Of a DNA stretch of 64,000 bases, positions 35,183-43,789 are shown piece by piece. The stretch comes from Nocardioides sp. Root190. GTDB lineage: Bacteria; Actinomycetota; Actinomycetes; Propionibacteriales; Nocardioidaceae. The notes below the pieces were generated by a model. That model was given only the letters and a program-made list of their open reading frames with translations. It had not been told where the DNA came from and made no database searches. Position 1 is the first letter of the stretch. Each line of letters opens with the position of its first letter. A program made the position numbers and the translations under genes. Location: positions 124,142-188,141 of the forward strand of contig NZ_LMIA01000011.1 of NCBI RefSeq assembly GCF_001428565.1, in the 5' to 3' direction.

Positions 35183-35880
35183 CCGCCGAGGAGCAGACGC
35201 ACCGGGCGCAACCGACACTGATGGTCTTCCCGTTCCCCGTCCCCGGGGACCAAGTCCGGCTCGCCTACAGCGAAATCCACAAGGCCATCAACGGTACCGA
35301 GGAGTACAAGAAGGCCCTCGGCAACCACGCGCTGCTGCCGCGGCCCTGGGAGCCGGCGACCTGCCTGCAGCCCGAGCTCCGCAACGATCTGTGGGAGTGG
35401 CTCGATGACGTCGTGATCTGGCTCAACCGGGAGTACACCTGGGACCTCGCGGGGCTCATCCCCAGCTGCTGGCCCCTGCACCCGCACCTGGTTCACGAGA
35501 TCGCAGTCCTCGCCGACCAGCGCCGGCGGGCTGGTCTAGCGATGACGAGCGACGCGCTCGAGGAGTGGCACCGCTACGCCCTGCCGATGTTCACGGACCG
35601 CATGCGGAACAGACTCCGCACTCACTGCGATGACGAGCACAAGAACTGGCCGAACAGGCCGCGGTACAACGAGCACTTGGGCGAAGCCAGCACTCAACAG
35701 CGTGAGAACGCCTTCGCGAACGACATCGGCGCCCTGCACGTCTACCTACACGCGAATGAGCAGCCCGGGCCGGTCTTCCGGCCGCGCCTAGCCGAGGTCG
35801 ACAAGAACACCGGCGAGATTCTTGACGGCCCGCTTGGTGCTCAGCCCCGTACTCGGACGGAGAAGGGTCCCCGAATCTGA
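35179..35880 (+). CDS. Conserved ICE protein, possibly DUF4913-like
   Basis: 233 residues, Trp-rich, with DLWEWLDDVVIWLNREYTWD and CWPLHPHLVHEIAVLADQRR followed by WHRYALPMFTDRMRNRL. The pattern of Trp, His and the second helix resembles DUF4913 proteins found beside coupling proteins in actinobacterial plasmids, but I hold this loosely. GTG 35179 overlaps the coupling protein stop, so it is the last gene of the transfer operon. Confidence 0.62.
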   Translation: MTAEEQTHRAQPTLMVFPFPVPGDQVRLAYSEIHKAINGTEEYKKALGNHALLPRPWEPATCLQPELRNDLWEWLDDVVIWLNREYTWDLAGLIPSCWPLHPHLVHEIAVLADQRRRAGLAMTSDALEEWHRYALPMFTDRMRNRLRTHCDDEHKNWPNRPRYNEHLGEASTQQRENAFANDIGALHVYLHANEQPGPVFRPRLAEVDKNTGEILDGPLGAQPRTRTEKGPRI

Positions 35881-35926
35881 TTCGGCAAACGCGGCGGAAC
35901 GACGCGGACCTTGATTACTCGTGACG

Positions 35927-36766
35927 TCATGCCTCGGGAAGGGCTGACGCCAGCAACTCGTGAAGTCCAGAAATCTGTGCTGTGTGCGGGCCCTCGGTGG
36001 ACAGGCGCGGGTACAGCTTCTTCGGCCAGAGCACCTCGACACCTCGGCTCGCGAACGCTCCGCCGATCAGTGGCCAGTCCGCTTCGATGAAGCACAGAAC
36101 CCCGGTCACCGGCACATGGTCGCCGACGATGGATTGGACGAGGGCGACCTGCTTGAGGACGCCGTCGACGAGTTTGGTCTGATCGCGTCCACCGACCAGA
36201 AGCTTCTCGGTGCGTGGCCGCAGGAGCCCGCCCTCGACCTTCAGGGACGGTCGTTTGTTCACGTAGCGCTTGGCGTCGATGACATACACCCCGGTCGGGG
36301 TGACGGCGAGGTGGTCGATGTTGGCGCGAGTGCCGGGGATGCGGCGGTCGTGCAGGACACGGATGCTTTCGGAGGCGAGCTCGTTGAGGCGTTGGCCGAG
36401 GCGTTCCTCGCCGAGCGCTCCGGTGTCCCAAGCGGTTGTCGACTGTGGGTCGTTGGTGATCGCGAGGAGGAAGCCGCCCAGCTTCGGGTGCTTCTTGCGC
36501 ACGCGTTCCTCGCGCTTGGCGTGACGGCGCTCGTATTCACGCCGGGCTGACGCGCCTGCCGTTCCGAGATCGGCTGGCGGTGCCCCGTCGGCCTGCGGCC
36601 GGGCTTGCTCGATCTCCGGGGCCGGGCTGGGTTCATCAGGATCTGCGGCGGTGGGGGAGCAGGAGAGGCAGCGGACTGTCTTGGTCGTCCGCTCATAGAT
36701 TGCCTCAACCCTGGCTTCCACAGTGGTGCCGCAGAGTCGACAGGTGCCGGCATATCGGAGCCGCAT
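35927..36766 (-). CDS. NERD-domain nuclease-related protein with N-terminal zinc ribbon
   Basis: 279 residues. The N-terminus (about 1-36) is a zinc-ribbon-like segment, CRLCGT and CLSC, followed by a charged linker and a NERD domain (about 118-270; ALGEERLGQRLNEL, RANIDHLAVTPTGVYVIDAK, LCFIEADWPL). IDHL and DAKRY form the D...xAK signature of this PD-(D/E)XK-related fold. NERD proteins are frequent in defence islands. ATG 36766 gives the usual MRLRYAGTC start; GTG 36793 is possible. It converges with the transfer operon. Confidence 0.82.
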   Translation of the reverse strand: MRLRYAGTCRLCGTTVEARVEAIYERTTKTVRCLSCSPTAADPDEPSPAPEIEQARPQADGAPPADLGTAGASARREYERRHAKREERVRKKHPKLGGFLLAITNDPQSTTAWDTGALGEERLGQRLNELASESIRVLHDRRIPGTRANIDHLAVTPTGVYVIDAKRYVNKRPSLKVEGGLLRPRTEKLLVGGRDQTKLVDGVLKQVALVQSIVGDHVPVTGVLCFIEADWPLIGGAFASRGVEVLWPKKLYPRLSTEGPHTAQISGLHELLASALPEA

Positions 36767-36921
36767 CTGCTTGTCGTCTGAGGAAGCGGGCACCTGGCGA
36801 CGGTACCGACTGGGAGCAGATCGGGTGGCTGGTTCGGGTGTACAGGGCCTCCAACCAGCGGCCCCCTCACGCGGCGCATTGGGCAACTTGGATCCGAGCG
36901 GAATGCGGCAGACGAGCGCAC

Positions 36922-37383
36922 TCAGGTCGAGGCAGCCGAGGCGGCACCCGCGACGGCATGCCGGTACTGGTTCTCCTCGAAAATGAAGGGTCCGAACTCG
37001 GCGTAGTCCCAAGCGGACCGGTGCGGCTGCCGAAAGTTTGTCCACGTGACTTGACCGTTCTCGACCGTGGTCGTGACCTCGAGGGGCCAGCACCCAACTT
37101 CGCCGCAGTCACAGCCCAGCAACCACATGCGGCCCGTGCCTGGCCATTGGCGGTCGTTTTGTCCGAGGTAGTAGGTCCTCAGGTCACCGAAGTTGAAGTG
37201 CGCGGGGATCAGACCGCAGTAGCCACTTGACGGCCTCATTCCGTGGGCCGACTCGTACTCGCCGACAAGCGGCATCAGTGAGACGCCGTCAACCACAGGT
37301 ATGAGTTCGACGCTGCCTTCATTGTCAGCGACGACGAAACTCAACTCGTTCACGAGGTGAATGCTCGCACGCGCTCGCACCAT
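36922..37383 (-). CDS. Uncharacterised protein with CDCGxxGC motif
   Basis: 153 residues, no membrane segment. A central LLGCDCGEVGCWPLEV (about 88-103) and a following WTNFRQPHRSAWDYAEFGPF give it the look of a conserved small family, with three cysteines that could bind metal. The start is ATG 37383 or GTG 37353; neither has a strong ribosome binding site. It lies alone between the NERD gene and the HNH operon. Function unknown; an accessory or immunity-type protein is possible. Confidence 0.6.
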   Translation of the reverse strand: MVRARASIHLVNELSFVVADNEGSVELIPVVDGVSLMPLVGEYESAHGMRPSSGYCGLIPAHFNFGDLRTYYLGQNDRQWPGTGRMWLLGCDCGEVGCWPLEVTTTVENGQVTWTNFRQPHRSAWDYAEFGPFIFEENQYRHAVAGAASAAST

Positions 37384-37488
37384 TTGGTTCAGGGACCGAT
37401 CGGCGGCGCGGACACCGGCTCCGGACGCTCAGGGAGCGTCAAAAAACGTCAGGTAACACGGGCGTCTAGCGCTGTTCGATGGTCGGGT

Positions 37489-37914
37489 TCAGATGTAGAG
37501 CGACATGACCGATGCGACCGTCGAGATCACGACCCCCGAGAGTGCCAGGAGTCCGTCGGTCTTGAACACAAGGAGTGCGTCGGAGAGCGCTGCGCGGCGG
37601 CTCCAGTACTCGGCGGGGAAGCGCATGTCTTCCCAGCTTGGTGGAGGGTCGGTGACGCCGATGCTTGCTAGGAGGTTCGAGATCTCGTCTTGGTTTCGGT
37701 CAACCTGGGCTTTGAGAGTGGGGGCGATTGTTGCATCTTCGCCTTTACCGGCTTCGTAGATGTCGGTGAAGGTCGGGTCTTCGAGTTGGTCGCTGCGGAC
37801 TTTGACGGCGTCGTAGTCGGCCTTTCGCCTCTTCGCTCGTAGGTAGGCGGCGGTGACGCCATAGATGGTGAGTGCGGCGCCGAGGATGTAAAGGGCGGCT
37901 ACAAGTTCGGTCAC
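37489..37914 (-). CDS. Small membrane protein coupled to HNH nuclease
   Basis: 141 residues with a membrane segment at each end (about 5-25 and 117-139) and a charged soluble region between, including NQDEISNLLASIGVTDPPPSW. Its ATG overlaps the stop of the HNH-type gene by 4 bp, so the two form a pair. A hairpin-like two-TM membrane protein next to a nuclease is a common effector or anchor arrangement in defence systems. No family recognised. Confidence 0.65.
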   Translation of the reverse strand: MTELVAALYILGAALTIYGVTAAYLRAKRRKADYDAVKVRSDQLEDPTFTDIYEAGKGEDATIAPTLKAQVDRNQDEISNLLASIGVTDPPPSWEDMRFPAEYWSRRAALSDALLVFKTDGLLALSGVVISTVASVMSLYI

Positions 37915-39644
37915 AGGGTTTCGGTTTCGTTGGCGAGGCGGAGGACTTGGGCGATGAGGCCTTCGATGGGTGGTGCCTCGGGACCGGAGCCGCGGTCAAA
38001 CCTCGAGGTGGCTGGGTCGACGTGGGGGTAGCGCGTGGCTGCGGTGGTGATGACGGCCGCGGTGGGGAACCAGGTCGGGAGGTTGTCGCGGTACTCGAGC
38101 ACGGCGGAGATGGGGCCGGGTTCGCCGAAGGCTTGTTGGTGGTGCTGAATCCAATCTCCGCCGACGCGGACGATGTCTTCGAGTCGTTCGGGGAAGGCGA
38201 TGAGGGCATCTGTGAGGACGGTTTTGGGTTCGTCTGGGGTGGTCCAGTGGGTCCAGTGGTCGAACATGGAGCGGCCGTTGATGGTGTTGTCGGTCCAGCC
38301 TTCTTCGCTGGTCCAGTCGTGCGTGCGTAGTTCGGTGAGGAGTGCTTCGCGGACTTGGTTGGCGAGGTCGGTTCGACCGGTGTCGTTCATTTCGCGCCAG
38401 AGTTCGGTGAGTAGTGCGGTGGCGACTGCGAGTGGGCGGCGTGCCTGGTCTTCGGTGATGGCTGCGACGATTTCGTCGTCGGTTGCGTTCCTGGTGAGGG
38501 CGGCTGCGACTAGGGCTGCGGTGTCGAGGCGGTACTCGTGGACGTGCCAGACCGGCCAGATTGAGACGACGTTGCCGGTGGCATCTGCGATTTCGGTTCG
38601 GAGGGCCTGGCTGTAGGGGTTGGTTGTGACGTGGGCGTGGGCGCGGCCTCGTTCGAGGGTTTCGAGGTGTTGTGCCTTTGCTTCCTCGAACGCAACGGCG
38701 GTGGGATCCGGTGCGTCTTCGGCCGGGGGTTCCGGTGCAGGGTCGGGGTTCTCGCCGCGTAGGGCTGCTGCGAGCGCGCTGGCAGATGCGCGGAGTTCGG
38801 CGACCGCCTCGTTGAGACGTTCGTTGTCTTCGTAAGGCGGTTCCCATGGCCAGTGGGATGCTGCAGCGAGGAGCTCTTCGGCAGATCTGGTGACCCAGTC
38901 GCACCATGGTGCGGTTGCGGTGTTGATGTGGCGGGCGGTCGCGGTTTTGGCCTGGACGTCGTCGGTGAGGGGTTCGAGCTCTCCTCGGACGGCGTTGAGC
39001 TGACCAAGGATTGTTGCTGCGTAGCGCTCCCTGTCCGCGCGTCCGGGCTCTGCGTACATGCGTTCCCCAGTCACAGGGTCGCGACCCATCATGGAGCTTC
39101 GGATGCGGTTCCGGTAGCCGCACCAAACCGCAGCAGCACCTGCCGGTCCGCTGCGGGTGGAGATGGCCCGAAGGACAGCCATCTCGACTGATTCGACGAT
39201 TCCGGTGATGACTGGTGCGGCAATCACTGGGGACCCGAAGGACAGTTCGATGATCTCTGCCACCTGGGCGTCGCTGAGGACCCAGCCCTGACGGAACTCC
39301 TCGTACTCCCGCACCTGCGCCACCCGCCACTCCTGGAGCAGTGCGGGCGGGAACCGTGTCTCGTCGGTGTCGATCTCGTACGAGTGAGCGATGCACATCA
39401 ACAGGAGGTTCTCCGGTGCCCGGTTGTCAACCGACGACATCCCAGGCAACCACCGTGGACCGCCAGGGCTGCGGGCGTGAATGTGGGCGGTGCGACTATT
39501 CAGGACCCGTTCCGCTGAACCCTCCACCTGCTTGTACAACCACTCGCCGCACCTGTCGTACGCGCACGAGAACGCGTGTGCGTACAGCTCGCGCACCGTC
39601 GAGTCGGTCGGTCTTGGGTGTTCGGTTTCCGCGGCGTCGGGCAC
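37911..39644 (-). CDS. HNH-type endonuclease-like protein with large helical C-terminal region
   Basis: 577 residues from GTG 39644. The first 110 residues resemble an HNH/treble-clef nuclease: CAYDRC (C27, C32), AHIHAR (H54, H56), APENLLLMCIAHSYEID (N79, C84, H87), with the two cysteine pairs as zinc site. The remaining 460 residues are helical, Glu/Ala-rich, without recognised domains, including a Pro/Glu linker near 300. It is coupled to a small membrane protein downstream and divergent from an AbiV gene 57 bp away. Probably a defence protein; the target is unknown. Confidence 0.7.
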   Translation of the reverse strand: MPDAAETEHPRPTDSTVRELYAHAFSCAYDRCGEWLYKQVEGSAERVLNSRTAHIHARSPGGPRWLPGMSSVDNRAPENLLLMCIAHSYEIDTDETRFPPALLQEWRVAQVREYEEFRQGWVLSDAQVAEIIELSFGSPVIAAPVITGIVESVEMAVLRAISTRSGPAGAAAVWCGYRNRIRSSMMGRDPVTGERMYAEPGRADRERYAATILGQLNAVRGELEPLTDDVQAKTATARHINTATAPWCDWVTRSAEELLAAASHWPWEPPYEDNERLNEAVAELRASASALAAALRGENPDPAPEPPAEDAPDPTAVAFEEAKAQHLETLERGRAHAHVTTNPYSQALRTEIADATGNVVSIWPVWHVHEYRLDTAALVAAALTRNATDDEIVAAITEDQARRPLAVATALLTELWREMNDTGRTDLANQVREALLTELRTHDWTSEEGWTDNTINGRSMFDHWTHWTTPDEPKTVLTDALIAFPERLEDIVRVGGDWIQHHQQAFGEPGPISAVLEYRDNLPTWFPTAAVITTAATRYPHVDPATSRFDRGSGPEAPPIEGLIAQVLRLANETETL

Positions 39645-39701
39645 ACCCCCATCCTGCCCGGTGCTACAGACGGTTGTCGGGGGCGGCGGCAAACTGGACT
39701 C

Positions 39702-40556
39702 ATGGACATCCGCGAGCTCCCAGACCTGACGCCGACCCAGGTGGTTGAGCTTGTGGATGCGTTGCTCTCGAACGCCGACACCCTCCTCGCCACCGCCTTG
39801 ACCGTTCTCGAACAGGGCCAGGTGCCGCTCGCTAGATCGCTTTCCATCCTCGGGATGGAAGAGTCCGGCAAAGCCATCGCCGTCCACGAACGCCGCGTCC
39901 AGATGACCAGGGCTCCTGACGGCGAACCGTTCAGATGCGAAGCCCTAGACCGATTGTGGGGCAGCCACCACCGCAAGCTCGAGAAGGTCCACGACTTCCT
40001 CGTCGAGGAGCTCTACTGGTTCGGCACCGAACCCTCCGACCCGACGGTGAACGCCGCCTATCTCGGCACCATCCGCACCTGGTCCAAGAAGCAAGACCGG
40101 TTGAAGATGCGTGGCTTCTACGTCGAACTGTCCAAGTCTGGCGAAGTCATGGCACCCACCGACGTCGTCGACGAAGCGACCCTTTTCGACGTCATCTCCC
40201 GCGTCCACCAAATCGGTTGGCAGCTTCGCCTCGGCGAACACATCGAAGGCAAACGCCAAGACGAACAAGAAGCCGGCACCCCACCCGTCACCAACGACGA
40301 CATGGGCCTGTTCGACCGGACCCTGGACGCTACCGACGACCCCGAACTCACCCGAATCATGCGAGAAGTCGAGGAGCAGATGCGCAGAGGAACTCCGGGT
40401 GTCCCACTGAACAACGCCGCATACAGGTTCAACCCACCCGGCGTAGACCGGTCAGCCTTCCGCAACCTCGACAAGCCCGGGTACGAAGCCGAAACCCGGG
40501 AACTCATCCGCCTCCGCGAAAGCTTCGACCGCGACCAGTGCCCGAAGGCCGACTAA
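39702..40556 (+). CDS. AbiV-family abortive infection protein
   Basis: 284 residues from ATG 39702. The N-terminal helical region carries the AbiV signature: LLSNADTLLATALTVLEQGQ followed by ARSLSILGMEESGKAIAVHE (E53, E54, K57). Lactococcal AbiV blocks phage protein synthesis after infection; family members are spread in defence islands. The rest (about 90-284) is charged and helical. It starts 57 bp from the divergent HNH operon, so both could share a control region and may form one system. Confidence 0.8.
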   Translation: MDIRELPDLTPTQVVELVDALLSNADTLLATALTVLEQGQVPLARSLSILGMEESGKAIAVHERRVQMTRAPDGEPFRCEALDRLWGSHHRKLEKVHDFLVEELYWFGTEPSDPTVNAAYLGTIRTWSKKQDRLKMRGFYVELSKSGEVMAPTDVVDEATLFDVISRVHQIGWQLRLGEHIEGKRQDEQEAGTPPVTNDDMGLFDRTLDATDDPELTRIMREVEEQMRRGTPGVPLNNAAYRFNPPGVDRSAFRNLDKPGYEAETRELIRLRESFDRDQCPKAD

Positions 40557-40768
40557 ACGAATCGTTGGTCAGACAAGATTTGCCCAACCCGGGACCGCGG
40601 CCGCAAGCGGCGGCTCGACGCCGAGCGAACCTCGGCCTGTGCTTGCGGTTCGACCTGATGCAGACGCGGCGGTATCGCCGGGTTCAACCAGGTCGCCGCT
40701 GGGCGCTGCGGAGGCCCGCAAATCAGCAGGGCCGAACGAGTGTCGGTGCCCGATGAGAGTCTCTGAAG

Positions 40769-41479
40769 GTGTCCAACGTCAACAACAACCGCATCCACCA
40801 TCCTCGGCTGCAACGACGGCGGGGCGCGTTGGTTGATCTCGCCGATGGCGCGCGAAATCGCCTCCGGTGGAATGCCCTGAGCCTCCGGCGACGCGCCGCC
40901 GTCTCGTTGATGCTCTATACGACCCTCTGCGGTCTTGTTTGCACCATCGTGTTCCTGGCGGGGGGCCGCTTCGAAGGTGCTGCCCCTTTCGCCGGGATCA
41001 CTGTCATTTCCGGGGTCGCAGCGGCGACTTCTCACGTCACGCTTCTCAAGCTTCGACGCCGAAATCATTGCGCTCTTTACGGCGTCGCCGCTGTCGGCGC
41101 TTCTGCTGCGTTCGTGACCGTGGCCATGACGGCCCGCACGTCGTCAGAGGTCATATCCGCGCTCGCTCTTCTGCCGCCGCTAGTCGGGAGTTGGTTTGCC
41201 GTGCAATGGGTCTCCCGACTAACCGCGCAAGGGCTCACCGGCGCCGGCTTCGCCGACGCAACGACCACCATCCGCGGAACCGCCGCAATCTGGTGCGCGG
41301 TCCTGATATTGGTAATCGCTGGCGCGCCCTTCGCCAGTGACTACGCGCCATCCGTTGTCGCGGAGTTGACCGACGGCGTCGCCGGCCTCTTCAGCGTCGT
41401 GGCCATCTTCACCTACGTAGGGCCTGGCTGGACCGAGTACCAGCGCGGGCTAGCTGGCGCGGGCGCAGCCCTGACGTAA
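40769..41479 (+). CDS. Polytopic membrane protein, unknown
   Basis: 236 residues with about five to six hydrophobic segments between residues 45 and 225 (for example LMLYTTLCGLVCTIVFLAGG, ALYGVAAVGASAAFVTVAM). The N-terminal 40 residues are basic. GTG 40769 is the chosen start, with only a weak ribosome binding site. Position between AbiV and the CBASS-like operon suggests defence cargo, but I recognise no family. Confidence 0.55.
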   Translation: MSNVNNNRIHHPRLQRRRGALVDLADGARNRLRWNALSLRRRAAVSLMLYTTLCGLVCTIVFLAGGRFEGAAPFAGITVISGVAAATSHVTLLKLRRRNHCALYGVAAVGASAAFVTVAMTARTSSEVISALALLPPLVGSWFAVQWVSRLTAQGLTGAGFADATTTIRGTAAIWCAVLILVIAGAPFASDYAPSVVAELTDGVAGLFSVVAIFTYVGPGWTEYQRGLAGAGAALT

Positions 41480-42077
41480 TGGCGCCGGATCGTGATACGA
41501 CCGGCTACTCCGGCGAGCGGCGCAATGGGCATCACAGCTAGGTCCGCTGGCATCGAGTCGTGCAGCAGACCCCGGCAGGGGCTCATGGGACTGCGTAGCG
41601 ATCATCCACAAGCAATGCCGGCCCCACGTGGAGGGTCGCCGACATCTGGGGGTTTACAAGCACCTGGACACAACATCTAGTGCCGCGCGGACATGGCTGG
41701 GTGTAGCCTGTGGATAACTACAGCGGTGTAAGTACTAGCCGGATGCGCGATGGTGACGGACTCAGTTCGTCGGTCCCGGGCCGTATCGTGTAGAGGACAC
41801 AACTTCACATGCCGCAGAAAGACGTAGGCCCTGAGTCGACGTACGTCTGATCTCAGGGCCCACACCGTTTTGCTTGGTCGCTTGCAGTGTAGGCACACCG
41901 ACCCGTTCTCGTGGTAGATCGGGAGCAATTTTCTGGGAGATAGTCGTCATCCGGCCAGGTCCCGTCACCACCGATGACAGGAACCCAAACCGTGTACCAC
42001 TCCGTCTCTGCCCTCTGCCGGACTGCGTCCGGTCTCTCTCCGCACGCCGCCCCGGCCCACCTCCCCGGATCGGTCCG
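41480..42077. other. Gene-free region upstream of the CD-NTase operon
   Basis: 598 bp without a convincing gene. It contains TGTGGATAA (41709-41717), the same 9-mer as at 3740-3748, and a strong inverted repeat at 41827-41860. The promoter of the defence operon must lie here. A minus-strand frame with CLHC and CPLH motifs was considered and set aside because it has no usable start or ribosome binding site and crosses the inverted repeat. Confidence 0.4.
41827..41860. terminator. Inverted repeat upstream of defence operon
   Basis: GGCCCTGAG (41827-41835) pairs with CTCAGGGCC (41852-41860); CACACCGTTTT follows, giving a terminator-like stem and T tract on the + strand. Nested inside are AGACGTA and TACGTCT arms that could form an alternative fold, so attenuation is possible. 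Confidence 0.45.
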
Positions 42078-43094
42078 ATGAGCAGCGTCAACGGATCGTT
42101 CGACGACTACCAGGCCCACGTCAACGCCGAGGACGCCCAGGTCGTCGAGGCGCGCCGACGCCGCGACCTCTTCAAGACCTCGTTCGAGAAACGCGTTGAC
42201 GTCAAGGAGGTTATCGCTTCGGGATCGCTTCGACGAGGAACCCACCGCGATCCGATCAACGACGTCGACACGATCATCGTCTACGACGGCAACGAGCACC
42301 CCGACTGGGGCCAGCCCGGCGACTCTGCGGCGGCCGCGCTCGACCACACCCGGGCCCTCGTCAACGAGATGCTCGGTGCGACCAACGGCACCGACGCCCA
42401 GGAGGTCCGCCTCGCGAAGCCCCGCAATCACGCCGTCAAGTGCTTCCTCGATGACCCCGACGACGACAACGCGTTCACCGTGGACGCCATGCCTGCCCTG
42501 CGCCGCGAGGGAAAGCTCCTGGTCCCTGAGGCACTCAGCAAGGAGTGGATCTACACCGACCCCGAGGAACTCATCGAGCAGGTCGCCAAGAAGCATGCCG
42601 AGTGGAACCGGTTCGCCGGTCTCGTCCGCATGCTCAAGGACTGGGGCTCCAAGCAGGACATCAAGATCAAGTCGCTGGTGATGGAGATCCTCGCTCTCGA
42701 CCACATGCCCAACGGCAACAACCGACCGACTGCGCTGAAGGCGTTCTTTGTCGCAGCGGCGTACCGTGTCGAGTGCCTGATCGAGATCGATGACCCGGCA
42801 GGTCTGTGCGGCGCGATCCAGCCCGACCTGGACATGAACGAGTTGGGCAAGCGCCTGCGCACTGCGGCTGACCTCGCGAGCGAGGCCGTCGCCGCACAGT
42901 CGAACAACGACACGCACAAGGCTCTCACCAAGTGGCGGGAGATCTTCGGTGACGGCTTCCCGAAGCCGCCCTCGCCGCCTCCCTCGAAGCCGGCCGGTCC
43001 CAACCCCGCCCCCGGCGTCCTGCCGTTCGCGCCAGGAACCGAGCCCGACACGACGCCCAAGCGGCGCCCGATCAAGGACAGCCCGCAGGGATGA
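42078..43094 (+). CDS. CD-NTase-like nucleotidyltransferase (CBASS-type)
   Basis: 338 residues of the polymerase-beta-type nucleotidyltransferase superfamily. The active site is complete: ASGSLRRGTHRDPI (G49, S50), NDVDTIIVYD (D62, D64) and TVDAMPAL (D136). A helical OAS-type C-terminal domain follows to about 300, then a Pro-rich flexible tail ending in KDSPQG with a C-terminal glycine. In type II CBASS the cyclase C-terminus is the site conjugated by the E1/E2 machinery, which would suit this tail. ATG 42078; its stop overlaps the E2 start. The signal made is unknown. Confidence 0.82.
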   Translation: MSSVNGSFDDYQAHVNAEDAQVVEARRRRDLFKTSFEKRVDVKEVIASGSLRRGTHRDPINDVDTIIVYDGNEHPDWGQPGDSAAAALDHTRALVNEMLGATNGTDAQEVRLAKPRNHAVKCFLDDPDDDNAFTVDAMPALRREGKLLVPEALSKEWIYTDPEELIEQVAKKHAEWNRFAGLVRMLKDWGSKQDIKIKSLVMEILALDHMPNGNNRPTALKAFFVAAAYRVECLIEIDDPAGLCGAIQPDLDMNELGKRLRTAADLASEAVAAQSNNDTHKALTKWREIFGDGFPKPPSPPPSKPAGPNPAPGVLPFAPGTEPDTTPKRRPIKDSPQG

Positions 43095-43789
43095 GCCAGC
43101 CCGACACAAGCGGCTCGGGCATTAAGGCCACGAAAGATCTGACGCCAATCTGGTGGCACGAAGCGGAGCCTGCTCGGCTGCACCGCGACCTCGACGAGAT
43201 CGCTGCGTTCGCGCCCGGCCTGGCCTTCGCGGCCGGTCCCGGCGACGAACCAGGCTTCGAGCACCACGGGCTGTGGATCGGGCGCCTGCCGGTCTGGCCC
43301 TTCGACCGCGACGAGCCCGACGGGCTGGCCGATCTCGTGCCGGAGGGTCTCGCGTGCGCCGTCTGGTGCTCGGCCGCCCATCCGATGCTTCCGCCGCGGA
43401 TCGTCCCGATGGATCCTGAGCCCGAGATCTTCGAGCGTAGTCAGCACACGTGGCATGTCGCGCCGGACGCCAGTCTGTGCTTGATGCAGACCCTCGGCGC
43501 GTGGGAGCCCGAGACCAGTCTCGTTGATCTGCTCATCAAGGCTGCGGGGTGGCGGGTCGAGTACGCGTTGATGAAGGCGGGCGTCGTCGAAGCCATGACC
43601 GAGTGCGGCATCGTGAACGACTCGTCCCTCGACCACCTCGTGGCCCCGGCGGCCGCTCGCCTGGCGGAGGACGACGCTGGGCCGTCAGACCTGGATGCGC
43701 CGCCGGTGAGTAGGGAGAGTGCTCCCGAAGGATCTGAGCCGTCGACGCGGCCGCTCGATGCCGGGCCGGAGCAAGGGAGCGCAGCGTGA
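43091..43789 (+). CDS. E2-like ubiquitin-conjugating-fold protein
   Basis: 232 residues. The core (about 20-165) fits the bacterial E2 (UBC-like) fold: strands with LWIGRLPVWPF, the PPRIVPMDP proline turn, HTWHVAPDASLCLMQT with candidate active-site Cys130, and a final helix. The last 60 residues are acidic and probably disordered. It stands as a separate protein rather than as the E2 half of an E1-E2 fusion (Cap2). Overlaps of 4 bp bind it to the cyclase and to the E1 gene. Confidence 0.75.
   Translation: MSQPDTSGSGIKATKDLTPIWWHEAEPARLHRDLDEIAAFAPGLAFAAGPGDEPGFEHHGLWIGRLPVWPFDRDEPDGLADLVPEGLACAVWCSAAHPMLPPRIVPMDPEPEIFERSQHTWHVAPDASLCLMQTLGAWEPETSLVDLLIKAAGWRVEYALMKAGVVEAMTECGIVNDSSLDHLVAPAAARLAEDDAGPSDLDAPPVSRESAPEGSEPSTRPLDAGPEQGSAA

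Noticed and set aside
41677..41928. Minus-strand frame with CLHC and CPLH, possible zinc-ribbon protein
   Set aside because: Only a TTG start, no ribosome binding site, and it spans a terminator-like inverted repeat; no supporting neighbour.
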